Part shown: in pieces, positions 7,634-16,002 of the stretch
How positions within the stretch are numbered: position 1 is the stretch's first letter
How the letters are laid out: the number at the start of each line of letters is the position of its first letter
Notes under the pieces: generated by a model
What the model was told of the DNA's origin: nothing
The model's database searches: none
Seen by the model: only the letters and a program-made list of their open reading frames with translations
Source: Algoriphagus lutimaris
Lineage (GTDB): Bacteria > Bacteroidota > Bacteroidia > Cytophagales > Cyclobacteriaceae
DNA: 64,000 nucleotides
Assembly (NCBI RefSeq): GCF_017051705.1
Contig: NZ_JAFIDJ010000002.1
Location: 1,492,732 to 1,556,731 of the forward strand
Direction: 5' to 3'
Translations under genes and position numbers: made by a program

Positions 7634-10339
7634 TTAATCTGAAAGTAAAAATTCTGTGATATTGGATCCACTGATTGTTCGTATCTGGTATTGGCCTTTT
7701 GAAGATTGGTAAGTGATTTGAACAGAATTGCTACTTTCCAGTGGCATGGTAGTCATTAGATTACCTTCCATATCATATAAATAACAGAATTCTTGAGTGA
7801 GGTCAGTCAAGGCAAAAATCTGTCTATCTGATCCAAAATCAAAGTATTGGTAAATTAAGTCATCACCAGAAACTCTAATATTCATTAATTTATTTTCGGA
7901 TTTATCAAGAACGATAACTTCATTGTATTGTCTGGAAATAAAGATAAAATCATTTTCCTTTTGGTCTGGAATCAACATGAATTCACTGTCCCGATCATCT
8001 TTTATCAGTTGGTTTCTATAGCCAATTTCTCCATCAAAATTGGTATGGATTATTTCTCCGTTGGAGGTAACAGTGACGAATTTGAAAGATCTTGAACTTG
8101 GATCTCTCCAAACAATTCCTCGTGATTTAATAGCATCACCAAGTTTCACTGGGCTACCTGCCTGTTTTTCACCTCTTCTATTGAAAATAAACAGGTTTCC
8201 TTTTTCACTGAGTGCAGCCATATAATCACCTTTTCCTGGGATTCTATAATGAGCCGGGGGTTCTGTGGTTTTTTCCTGGATAGGTAATGGGTCCCAGCCA
8301 TCTAATTGTTGACCGGTTTTATCTAAAAGGAAAAGATTTCCCTCTTCTGTACTTATAAAATAGCGATACTCTTTGGTATTAGAGTAGTCTACCAAATTTA
8401 GATGAGTGATCCACTGATTGCCGAGGCTAAATGGATAGCGGGGAAGTAGATTGCCCAGGCGGTCTATTCCATAAATTTTGTTTTTAGTAGCTAAAAGAAT
8501 CTGAAGTTTTCCATTCTTATAATAATCTACCTGAAAAATATCCGAAACAATGGGCCCGTCTAAAGGATAAGAATAGACTTCTTCACCGATTTCGTTGAAT
8601 AGATGCATGACATTATTCTCATCTTGGACTAAAATATCTTGCGTATTGTCTTGGTAATTAATGACGGTAGTAGGGCCGTAGATTAGTTTTTGATCGAGTA
8701 CAATACTTTTATTAGGCTGTAAACTAATGGCGCCTGATTGTTTGATTTCAGGAGTATAATCGCTCTTGTAGGGGAACCTTAAAGTAGCTTCAGTTCTATC
8801 AGGGAGTTTGTTGATACGAAGTGAAATCCAAGGAAAGGAACGGAAGCTGCTGTTGTATCTTTGTAGAAAAGAGCTCCAAGAAGGATTCGCGTATTTCGTC
8901 CATTTGGACCAAATCTCATCGATCAGGTAAATTCTTGAAAATCCAGAAGCTGAATTTAATTCTGATTTGGCAGCAGGTGCGTTGGAAGAATTTCTCCAAG
9001 TGTTGTTGGAAGTGAAATCATCCAGTATCAATTTCATTGCTTGCTGAGAATTTGCAAAGATTAAGATGTCATTGACTGAGGTGATAAATGTCTGGCCAAA
9101 ACCATGAAATTTGCCTTGAAAAAGGTGAGCAGGAAACTCTTCTTCAGGAACAAATAAGATTTCATAGTCTAAATAGAAGTCGGAATTTTCTTCACTTTCA
9201 GATTTTTGAAATTCCTTAAGAAGGGATAAGGCTGGATCTGCATCCACAGTTCTTGCAAGTAAAGCTAGATTTTGGTCAGACCCGCCAAACTTCTCTAAAT
9301 CCAGTAAATAAAGTTCGCCGGAAAAATTATCAAAAAAACCTCGGTCCGTCATTGTTCTTTGGATTTCTCCAACTAGTGTGGATCTAAATGGGAATGCCCG
9401 GTTTTCTATTTTTTGAGTTTCAAAAATACTTTCAAGGTTGTATTGAGTTAAAGAAAGCGTCCTGTTTGAAATCAGAGACTCTATCGCTGTAAGGTTGGCC
9501 CGAATAGAAGGCGTAAAATTTATAGGGTCAGGGTAAAAAACTGGTCCAGTAAACTCAAGTAGACCCTCCTTAAAAGAGAGATTTAAAGCCAAGGCCGCAT
9601 TTATAAGTTCTAAATTAGCAATGGCTTGATTTTCTCTATCTCCTGCCACTCCTTTTAGCAAGGAGGCTATTCCTTTTCCCGATAATAAAAGTCTTCCAGG
9701 TAAGTTTCGATCTAGTTCGGTGTTTAGGATTAATTTTGAAAAACCTTCCTGGTTTTCATTTAGGTAATACCTAATAGCTTGCTCTACCAGAAAGGAAGAG
9801 GAAGAAAATGCCACCAAATCTCCTAAAATGGCTATTGACCAAACACGGTTATTTTCCCGGTCGTAATACTCCACCACTTCCTGGTCAGAATACATCCTGG
9901 ATTGGAATCTTGAGCCCTCTGGAATTTTGGATTTAAAGTCCTCGAGAAGCCCCGAGGTTTTTGCAGGACTTAAATTTAAGGTATATAGTAGTTCGAAGTT
10001 TTCTATGCCAGTAGCATGAAGACTAATAGATAGTTGTTCTTTTTGTACCAGTTTGGCAATTTGGCCACTTTCACCAGTTAGACTATCCAAGGTGATTAAT
10101 TGATTGGATAATTTTTCAAAAGCGGGAAAAGTTTTGAAAATCCCCCAGGCAGGATCATTTACCAGAGAATTCCATGTTTCTGCCCCTTGATAGGTTTCAA
10201 ACACAAAGACAGCATCTTGGCTGATTAGGTCTAAGCTATTGACTTTTCGGGCTGAAAAATATTGTTGATAAACCCAAAAACCTCCTCCTGCTAAAAGGAT
10301 TACAAATAATAGTACAAGAAGGCTTTTCCAGATTTTCAC
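7634..10339 (-). CDS. Large membrane-anchored protein with C-terminal beta-propeller, function unknown
   Basis: 901 aa with a GTG start (10339-10337). One N-terminal helix (SLLVLLFVILLAGGGFWVYQ) anchors it, leaving about 870 residues on the outer face. Residues about 35-540 resemble the DUF3352-type fold (DLISQDAVFVFETYQGAETW, later LGDLVAFSSSSFLVEQAI), a family proposed to monitor or tether envelope components. From about 555 on, repeated beta-strand motifs (INYQDNTQDILVQDENNVMHLF, shortened here; NLFLLDKTGQQLDGWDPLP; NLFIFNRRGEKQAGSPVKL) look like PQQ-type propeller blades. No catalytic motif is seen. It lies downstream of mdh but a strong hairpin (10370-10419) separates them, and 61 bp separate it from mscS. 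I cannot give a function. Confidence 0.6.
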   Translation of the reverse strand: MKIWKSLLVLLFVILLAGGGFWVYQQYFSARKVNSLDLISQDAVFVFETYQGAETWNSLVNDPAWGIFKTFPAFEKLSNQLITLDSLTGESGQIAKLVQKEQLSISLHATGIENFELLYTLNLSPAKTSGLLEDFKSKIPEGSRFQSRMYSDQEVVEYYDRENNRVWSIAILGDLVAFSSSSFLVEQAIRYYLNENQEGFSKLILNTELDRNLPGRLLLSGKGIASLLKGVAGDRENQAIANLELINAALALNLSFKEGLLEFTGPVFYPDPINFTPSIRANLTAIESLISNRTLSLTQYNLESIFETQKIENRAFPFRSTLVGEIQRTMTDRGFFDNFSGELYLLDLEKFGGSDQNLALLARTVDADPALSLLKEFQKSESEENSDFYLDYEILFVPEEEFPAHLFQGKFHGFGQTFITSVNDILIFANSQQAMKLILDDFTSNNTWRNSSNAPAAKSELNSASGFSRIYLIDEIWSKWTKYANPSWSSFLQRYNSSFRSFPWISLRINKLPDRTEATLRFPYKSDYTPEIKQSGAISLQPNKSIVLDQKLIYGPTTVINYQDNTQDILVQDENNVMHLFNEIGEEVYSYPLDGPIVSDIFQVDYYKNGKLQILLATKNKIYGIDRLGNLLPRYPFSLGNQWITHLNLVDYSNTKEYRYFISTEEGNLFLLDKTGQQLDGWDPLPIQEKTTEPPAHYRIPGKGDYMAALSEKGNLFIFNRRGEKQAGSPVKLGDAIKSRGIVWRDPSSRSFKFVTVTSNGEIIHTNFDGEIGYRNQLIKDDRDSEFMLIPDQKENDFIFISRQYNEVIVLDKSENKLMNIRVSGDDLIYQYFDFGSDRQIFALTDLTQEFCYLYDMEGNLMTTMPLESSNSVQITYQSSKGQYQIRTISGSNITEFLLSD

Positions 10340-10369
10340 GATTCTTTGACTGATTCAGAAAATAGATCA

Positions 10370-10419
10370 CAAAAATTAGACCTAAGAATTCAGAGATCAA
10401 ACTCTAAAATCTTAGGTCT
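10370..10419 (-). terminator. Rho-independent terminator after mdh
   Basis: AGACCTAAGA (10378-10387) pairs perfectly with TCTTAGGTCT (10410-10419). The loop holds a further AGAG/CTCT pairing. On the minus strand the stem is followed by TAATTTTTG, a short U-tract. It sits 21 bp after the mdh stop codon and before the next minus-strand gene. Confidence 0.65.
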
Positions 10420-10440
10420 CTATTTATCAAATAAGTAGGA

Positions 10441-11376
10441 TTACTTACCCAACTTATTTAGAACTTCCATTACTTCTTTTACATGTCCTCTAGAAGTCTC
10501 TAGCAATGCTTTCTCCTCCTCATTCAAATCTAGTTCAAGGACTTTCTCGATACCATTTTTACCTAATATAACAGGTACACCTAGGTAGCAATCGTCGATT
10601 CCATATTCGCCTTCCAGTTTGATACAAACAGGGAATACTCTTCTTTGATTTTTCAAGATTGCTTCTACCATTTGAGCAGCTGCTGAACCTGGAGCATACC
10701 AAGCAGAAGTACCCATTAATTTCACTAATTCACCACCACCGAATTTGGTTCTTTCGATAATTGCATCCAATTTCTCTGCATCGATCAATTCTGTCACTGG
10801 AATACCAGCTACTGTGGTGTATCTTGGAAGTGGAACCATCGTATCACCATGTCCCCCCATTAGAATTGCTTGGATTTCTTTTGGAGAAACATTCAATTCA
10901 GAAGCAATAAATGCTCTGTATCTTGCTGTATCCAAAATTCCAGCCATACCCATTACTCTCGTTCTTGGTAATTTAGAAGAAAGATGAGCTTGGTAGGTCA
11001 TCACATCGAGTGGGTTGGATACCACAATAATGATAGCATCTGGAGAATATTTTATAACATTTTCTGTTACAGACTTAACGATACCAGCATTGGTTTCGAT
11101 TAAGTCATCACGAGTCATTCCAGGTTTACGAGGAAGACCAGAGGTAATCACTACTACATCAGAGTTAGCTGTTTTGCTGTAATCATTTGTGCTTCCTACA
11201 GTACGGCTGTCATACTGGTTGATTGGAGCTTTCTGCCAAATGTCAAGGGCTTTGCCTTCAGCAACACCTTCTTTGATGTCAACTAGAACTATTTCTTCTG
11301 CGATTTCGCGATAAGCCAATACATCGGCACAGGTAGCACCCACGTTACCTGCCCCTACTACGGTTACTTTGCTCAT
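10441..11376 (-). CDS. mdh: Malate dehydrogenase (NAD-dependent, LDH-like type)
   Basis: 311 aa, the usual length for the lactate/malate dehydrogenase type of MDH. The Rossmann motif GAGNVGAT is at residues 7-14, the acidic adenine-ribose residue follows in VDIKEGV, the substrate loop LPRKPGMTRDD carries the two Arg that bind the dicarboxylate, and the catalytic His is in GGHGDTMVPL near residue 175. Arg in LPRKPGMTR rather than Gln marks malate over lactate. It interconverts malate and oxaloacetate in the TCA cycle in the cytoplasm. It is transcribed on its own between a 147-bp upstream gap and a strong terminator. Confidence 0.97.
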   Translation of the reverse strand: MSKVTVVGAGNVGATCADVLAYREIAEEIVLVDIKEGVAEGKALDIWQKAPINQYDSRTVGSTNDYSKTANSDVVVITSGLPRKPGMTRDDLIETNAGIVKSVTENVIKYSPDAIIIVVSNPLDVMTYQAHLSSKLPRTRVMGMAGILDTARYRAFIASELNVSPKEIQAILMGGHGDTMVPLPRYTTVAGIPVTELIDAEKLDAIIERTKFGGGELVKLMGTSAWYAPGSAAAQMVEAILKNQRRVFPVCIKLEGEYGIDDCYLGVPVILGKNGIEKVLELDLNEEEKALLETSRGHVKEVMEVLNKLGK

Positions 11377-11523
11377 GAGATTATATTGATTTTATTTTTA
11401 TTACTGCCTTAAAAAAGCGTCGCTAAGTTATTAAACTATGCCTAGGAATAGAAACAAGGAAGTGAATACTTTGCCTTGAAAGGCAGATTTTTGATGAATG
11501 AATGAGGAAAGAGATAAGATGTC

Positions 11524-12039
11524 TTATTCAAACATCTGGCGGAGGCTGAAAAATCCAAAGGATTCTCTGTAGGATTTGAAAAGCCGCTGATTGTTTTCAT
11601 TATAATATTCAGCTAAAGAGGTCATCATCTTCGCTTTGATCTTTGGGTTGCTGGAAAATATTTCTTGGATCGCGTAATATGGGATTACAATCAAATCCGC
11701 TTCCTCAGAAACAATAATCGCCGTGTAGGTCCTTTTAGCATTTTCTAATAGGGAGTTTTCTCCAAATGCCTCACCTTTTTTGATTTCTAAGATTGTTTCA
11801 AACGTATCCCTTACGTCAATGGTCAAAGTGATTTGCCCTCTTTTGACCAAGTATAAAGCCTGACTGGGGTCTTTACTGAAAAAAACTACTTCGTCCCTTT
11901 TGTAGGTGCGATGATGCATGGCTGGTAGAAACCTTGCCATCTCCTTGTTTTTCATGCTTTCGAAAAACTTGATCTGGGAAAGGAAATCAAACATTTCATG
12001 ATCTTCAGGAGAGTAGGTCTTGGAAAATGGATTTCTCAT
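11524..12039 (-). CDS. Stand-alone cyclic-nucleotide-binding domain protein
   Basis: 171 aa. Residues about 20-140 fit the Crp/cNMP-binding beta-barrel: VVFFSKDPSQALYLVKRGQI, then a phosphate-binding cassette-like segment KGEAFGENSLLENAKRTYTA with the characteristic Gly-Glu and Arg-Thr. After the C helix (IKAKMMTSLAEYYNENNQRLF) there are only about 25 residues, so the helix-turn-helix of Crp/Fnr regulators is missing. It is therefore more likely a ligand-sensing adaptor than a DNA-binding regulator. It starts one base after the tilS stop codon and is surely cotranscribed with tilS. Confidence 0.8.
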   Translation of the reverse strand: MRNPFSKTYSPEDHEMFDFLSQIKFFESMKNKEMARFLPAMHHRTYKRDEVVFFSKDPSQALYLVKRGQITLTIDVRDTFETILEIKKGEAFGENSLLENAKRTYTAIIVSEEADLIVIPYYAIQEIFSSNPKIKAKMMTSLAEYYNENNQRLFKSYRESFGFFSLRQMFE

Positions 12040-12040
12040 A

Positions 12041-13360
12041 TCACCGTTTTTTCAGGTATAAAGTTTTTCTAGTAGCAGCAGTGCATTTTGCCCAATCAGC
12101 AATTCGTAAGCCGAGGATCCAGGCAATTTTCCCTCCAGAAACTAAGACTTTTATTCTTTGCTTTTTTACCAAGGGTATTTTCAAATCTATCAAAAAATCA
12201 CTGATTTTTTTGCTGTTTTTCATCCCTAATGGAATAAACTTATCCCCTTCATTCCAATTGCGGATAGTTAATGGAAATTCCAGTTGTTCCAAATCCAACA
12301 TTGCATTGTCTTTGTTTCGATCTATTTCTGAAACATCTTCCAGTTTAAGTATCTCGTATGTCCCTTCGGGCAAAGTAAATCCCAAGTCATTTTTTGTGAG
12401 TTCGATTTCATCAAAAATCACAGCTTTAGGAGAAAGGATGATTTGTTGCCTATCGATATTGACAAGAAAATCCCCAGAGGTAAAGATTTTACCAGACTCT
12501 TGATGAGTGCAGGTCTCATAAATTTCTTTCGCTTGGTCTGAGTTGAAGCCATATGACCTCAGCCAAAAATAAAGCAAGGTGGTAGCGCCTTCCATATGGA
12601 TGAAGTCTTGGAATTGAAGTGTTTGAAGGCCTTCTTTCTCCAGAATGTTTTTAGACTTCCATAAATCAAATAGACCGGAAAATGCTTTTCCTGTATCCTT
12701 AAGTCGATCGAAACTTGTCAGTAGGTTTTCTTTGGTGTTTTCAGTGGTTTCGTACAATGCCGGTAAGGCGACCAATCGAAGTTTATTTCTTTTATAATCT
12801 GTTTTGATATTTGAACTATCCTCTCTCCACTGGATGGAATTATTTTCTGCAAATCCCTTGATTTGATCTCTGGAAAAGGGAAGTAATGGACGAATCAACC
12901 AACCTCTTTTGTCTGCCATTCCGTATACCCCTTCTATGCCGGTACCTCTGGTCAAGTTTAAAAAAATTGTTTCTATTTGATCATCTTTATGATGCGCCAA
13001 TACAATTCCATCCAGATTCCTGGTTTTACGGATTTCCTCAAACCAATCATATCTGATTTCCCTTGCAGCCATTTGGGTGGAAATGTGTTTTTCTTCTATC
13101 GTCTTGGTAGTTTGGGCATGATGAATATGAAACGTCTTTCCCCATCTGGAAGCTAGCTCTTTTACAAATTTCTCATCTTCGTCACTTTCGGAACCTCTTA
13201 AATGAAAATTCACATGGGCCACTTCAAAGGGAATCTTTGCGAGATACATTAAGGTTCCCAGACATACGCTATCCAATCCGCCACTGCAGGCTAAAAGATA
13301 GGTCTTTTCTGTTTCCAGTAGGGACTTCTGCTTGATATGCTGGATAAAAGCTTCGATCAT
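12041..13360 (-). CDS. tilS: tRNA(Ile)-lysidine synthetase
   Basis: 439 aa. The PP-loop ATP-pyrophosphatase motif SGGLDS is at residues 26-31, and VLAHHKDDQIETIFLNLTRG with the RGTGIEG segment is typical of TilS, as is the basic DYKRNKLR sequence. The C-terminal part (NWNEGDKFIPLGM, then KKISDFLIDLKIPLVKK) is the TilS C-terminal tRNA-binding domain. It converts C34 of the AUA-reading tRNA(Ile) to lysidine. The ATG lies only four bases after a TAnnTTTG match on the minus strand, so the mRNA may be leaderless. Divergent from the OstA-like gene. Confidence 0.96.
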   Translation of the reverse strand: MIEAFIQHIKQKSLLETEKTYLLACSGGLDSVCLGTLMYLAKIPFEVAHVNFHLRGSESDEDEKFVKELASRWGKTFHIHHAQTTKTIEEKHISTQMAAREIRYDWFEEIRKTRNLDGIVLAHHKDDQIETIFLNLTRGTGIEGVYGMADKRGWLIRPLLPFSRDQIKGFAENNSIQWREDSSNIKTDYKRNKLRLVALPALYETTENTKENLLTSFDRLKDTGKAFSGLFDLWKSKNILEKEGLQTLQFQDFIHMEGATTLLYFWLRSYGFNSDQAKEIYETCTHQESGKIFTSGDFLVNIDRQQIILSPKAVIFDEIELTKNDLGFTLPEGTYEILKLEDVSEIDRNKDNAMLDLEQLEFPLTIRNWNEGDKFIPLGMKNSKKISDFLIDLKIPLVKKQRIKVLVSGGKIAWILGLRIADWAKCTAATRKTLYLKKR

Positions 13361-13391
13361 TGATCAAAAATATCATTTTCTGCTAATTTTG
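13360..13391 (+). promoter_or_regulatory. Promoter of the OstA-like gene
   Basis: TTG at 13360-13362 and TAATTTTG at 13384-13391 fit the Bacteroidota -33/-7 pattern. The -7 element ends 17 bp before the ATG at 13409. The -33 overlaps the tilS start codon region. Confidence 0.5.
13365..13372 (-). promoter_or_regulatory. Possible -7 element of tilS
   Basis: Minus-strand TATTTTTG (CAAAAATA on the plus strand) matches TAnnTTTG and ends four bases before the tilS ATG. I see no good -33 TTG at the right distance, so this is tentative. If real, transcription starts at or next to the start codon. Confidence 0.35.
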
Positions 13392-13408
13392 CCGTCATCT
13401 TAGAATTT

Positions 13409-15055
13409 ATGAATAGTCTACACTCCCGTTTTTATCTGATCTTTTTCTTGTTTCTCCTTTTGGTAAGGCAAGTCTCAGCTCAAGGTTCTTCTACCTTGGA
13501 AATCAATAAAGCTGGAGAGTTGATCGGGGAGAGCGGATTTGAAAGATTGATTGGGGATGTGGAGATGAGGCATCAAAATTCTCTGATTTATTGTGACTCG
13601 GCCTATTTTTATAGGGAAACCAATGAGGCAAGATTGTTTGGAAATGTGCGGATAGTGGACCAAGAAGATCCGATCAGGACTACCAGTTCTTATGCTGAAT
13701 ATGACGGAAACACCAAATTGGCCAAGCTTAGAGACAACGTGGTTTTTACGAATCAAGAGACCACCTTATATACAGATTACCTGGATTATGACCGGGGATT
13801 GAATATCGCTTATTACTATAATGATGGTAAAGTGGTAGATTCCGTGAATGTGCTGACTAGCGAGAAGGGACGATATGAGGTAAGTGTTGAACGGATTACT
13901 TTTGAGGATGATGTGGTATTGGTAAACCCGGACTATACCATGAAAACCAATGATCTGGTATATCTGACTATTCCCAAAACAGCAGAAACAAAAGGCTTGA
14001 CCAACTTGATCTCCAAAGAGGGGAATACACTGGATGCACAGAATGGGAGTTTTTATGATACCCAAAATAAGCAATTCCAGTTTTTTGATGGTCTAGTAGA
14101 GACGGAGACCAGTAGAGTCAAAGCCATAGAGCTGTTTTATGACGAAAACCTAGCATATTATGAGGGTAAAAAAGATGTTAGGGTATTCAATAAAGAAAGG
14201 AATGTGGAGGTATTTGGGGATGTAGGGAAATATTGGGAAGAAAGAAAATATAGTTTGGTTTATGGGAATGCCTTGGTTCGAAAATATTTCGAGCAAGACA
14301 CCTTGTTCATGACTGCGGATTCTTTGATTTCACAAGACAATGAGTTGGACTCAGCAAAATTTTTACTGGCCTTTAATTCAGTCAATATTGTAAAACAGGA
14401 CCTTTCGGGAAAAGCTGATTCCTTGGTGTACAATTATAATGATTCTTCTATTCAGCTTTTCAATGACCCGGTCATGTGGAATCAGAAAAGTCAGATTTCT
14501 TCGGATAGCATGACTTTTTATATCGCAAATGAAAATCTGGATAGAGTTTACCTCAAGGACAACGCGTTCATTATTACACAGGATACCATCATGAATTTCA
14601 ATCAAATGAAAGGGCGGAAGATGATGGGTTATTTTAGTGAGGGGCAAATTTCTAAGATGGATATCGATGGAAATGGGGAGTCTCTCTATTTCGTATTGGA
14701 GGCTGACACTGCTTCCCAAGGCGTTAATATGACGAAGAGCGCTACCATCAGGTTAGGGTTTAAAGAAGGAGCAATTCAGCGAGTCAATTATGGCATCAAA
14801 CCTGATGGAAGGTTTATTCCATTTCAAAATTTGGACAAGGATAATTCTAAACTTTCGGGCTTTAATTGGAGGTTTGAAGAACATCCCGATATGAATACGA
14901 TTAGGAGGTGGAGGACTCTATTGGAGATCGATCCTGATATCAAAAATTTATTTAATGTTCCCCAGGTGGAAATCAGAATGCCAACAGATGAAGAGATTGA
15001 GGAAGAGCTAAGAAAGAGGGGAGTGATACCTGTAAAGCGGATTTTTGAACAGTAG
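13409..15055 (+). CDS. OstA-like (LptA/LptD N-terminal-like) envelope protein
   Basis: 548 aa with a signal peptide ending QVSAQG. From residue 30 the sequence is a series of OstA-type beta-jellyroll repeats: GDVEMRHQNSLIYCDSAYFY, LFGNVRIVDQEDPIRTTSSY, KLRDNVVFTNQETTLYTDYL and later VYLKDNAFIITQDTIM. This is the organic-solvent-tolerance fold that forms the lipopolysaccharide-carrying groove in LptA and in the periplasmic part of LptD. There is no LptD barrel, so it is the soluble, LptA-like bridge type found in Bacteroidota, probably in LPS transport. The neighbouring bamD fits an outer-membrane biogenesis setting. Basic C-terminus EELRKRGVIPVKRIFEQ. Confidence 0.8.
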   Translation: MNSLHSRFYLIFFLFLLLVRQVSAQGSSTLEINKAGELIGESGFERLIGDVEMRHQNSLIYCDSAYFYRETNEARLFGNVRIVDQEDPIRTTSSYAEYDGNTKLAKLRDNVVFTNQETTLYTDYLDYDRGLNIAYYYNDGKVVDSVNVLTSEKGRYEVSVERITFEDDVVLVNPDYTMKTNDLVYLTIPKTAETKGLTNLISKEGNTLDAQNGSFYDTQNKQFQFFDGLVETETSRVKAIELFYDENLAYYEGKKDVRVFNKERNVEVFGDVGKYWEERKYSLVYGNALVRKYFEQDTLFMTADSLISQDNELDSAKFLLAFNSVNIVKQDLSGKADSLVYNYNDSSIQLFNDPVMWNQKSQISSDSMTFYIANENLDRVYLKDNAFIITQDTIMNFNQMKGRKMMGYFSEGQISKMDIDGNGESLYFVLEADTASQGVNMTKSATIRLGFKEGAIQRVNYGIKPDGRFIPFQNLDKDNSKLSGFNWRFEEHPDMNTIRRWRTLLEIDPDIKNLFNVPQVEIRMPTDEEIEEELRKRGVIPVKRIFEQ

Positions 15056-15155
15056 AAAAGTCCAAAAAAAAGTGGTAACGTACAATCTTTGAAAAAATTT
15101 CATCAAGGTTAACAAGAATTAACCCATTTTTTCTGTGTTCAGATTAACATCGAAC

Positions 15156-15163
15156 TAATTTTG
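15156..15163 (+). promoter_or_regulatory. -7 promoter element before the T9SS cargo gene
   Basis: TAATTTTG is an exact TAnnTTTG match, 55 bp before the ATG at 15219. The -33 region is T-rich (TTCTG) without a perfect TTG. Confidence 0.45.
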
Positions 15164-15218
15164 TGCGTATATTGATTACTGTGAAAACAGAAACGTCGCT
15201 TATTGATTAGAACTTTAC

Positions 15219-15935
15219 ATGAATAATTTCCTCAAACTTTTTATGTGGCTTTGCCTGATGTTTCCGCTATTTGCGGGTGCACAGCAAATTCGCGTGTTGA
15301 GTGAAAACTTTGAGTTTACCGGAGATTTAAGCACTACCCATCGAAAAACGGTAATTCTTCAAAACGAGTCAAATCAATCCAAAACATACTTTCTGAAAAA
15401 CATTAGTGGAAACATAGGTTCTTCCCAGCATGTGAAAATTTGTATTGGGGATGAATGTTATGACCCCAAAAAAGATTTGGCAAAAATCAAGATTACTTTG
15501 GCTCCTGGCGAAGTGATGACAGATTTGTATCTGGATTTTGACATGGGTATTGTGGAGACTAAAGGGAATTTCGATCTGAACTTCGTGAATCTTGAAAATA
15601 TTAGAGAATCATTTGTAGTGGAAGCACGATATGATGTCTCCAATCCCAATAAAAAAGTAGATGAATTCGATTACAAAGAATTAACATTAAGTGATATTTA
15701 TCCTAATCCAAGTAACCGAATCGCCCAGCTGGATTACCAGTTAAAATATCCTAATGTCCAAGCAAAAATCACTATAAATAGCTTTATTGGGAACCCAGTG
15801 GCTGAATATCAGTTGGACCCAGAAAGAAGTTCATTGGTGATCAATGTTTCTGATTTCAATCCTGGCGTTTATTTCTACACGCTTTTTGTGGACAATAAAA
15901 ATATTGTGACCAAGAAGCTCGTTGTCAAGAAGTAA
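15219..15935 (+). CDS. Small secreted protein with type IX secretion sorting domain
   Basis: 238 aa. Signal peptide MNNFLKLFMWLCLMFPLFAG ending AQQ. Residues about 25-145 form a beta-sandwich with two Cys (KICIGDECYDPKKD) and a passage on gained energy of adhesion-like type without known catalytic residues. Residues about 155-238 are a T9SS type A sorting domain: LSDIYPNPSNRIAQLDYQL, then the terminal GVYFYTLFVDNKNIVTKKL followed by VVKK. It should be exported by the Por machinery and attached to or released from the surface. The N-terminal domain is not one I recognise. It stands between the OstA-like and bamD genes, each with its own promoter. Confidence 0.85.
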   Translation: MNNFLKLFMWLCLMFPLFAGAQQIRVLSENFEFTGDLSTTHRKTVILQNESNQSKTYFLKNISGNIGSSQHVKICIGDECYDPKKDLAKIKITLAPGEVMTDLYLDFDMGIVETKGNFDLNFVNLENIRESFVVEARYDVSNPNKKVDEFDYKELTLSDIYPNPSNRIAQLDYQLKYPNVQAKITINSFIGNPVAEYQLDPERSSLVINVSDFNPGVYFYTLFVDNKNIVTKKLVVKK

Positions 15936-15961
15936 GAAGCAATCTCTCTTTCAATTACCAT

Positions 15962-15991
15962 TTGAATCCGAATAATTATCCCGTATATTTG
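15962..15991 (+). promoter_or_regulatory. bamD promoter
   Basis: TTG at 15962-15964 and TATATTTG at 15984-15991, spacing 22 from TTG to TA. The -7 element ends 11 bp before the ATG at 16003, implying a very short leader. It also rules out the TTG at 15997 as a translation start. Confidence 0.6.
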
Positions 15992-16002
15992 CGGTCTTGA
16001 AA

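Noticed and set aside
11472-11485. TGCCTTGAAAGGCA palindrome followed by T-run between mdh and the cNMP gene
   Set aside because: Stem of five pairs only with the T-run on the plus strand, where no gene ends; probably chance.
12027-12503. 158-codon plus-strand frame inside tilS
   Set aside because: It is wholly antisense to tilS, whose motifs are clear, and its protein shows no recognisable features.
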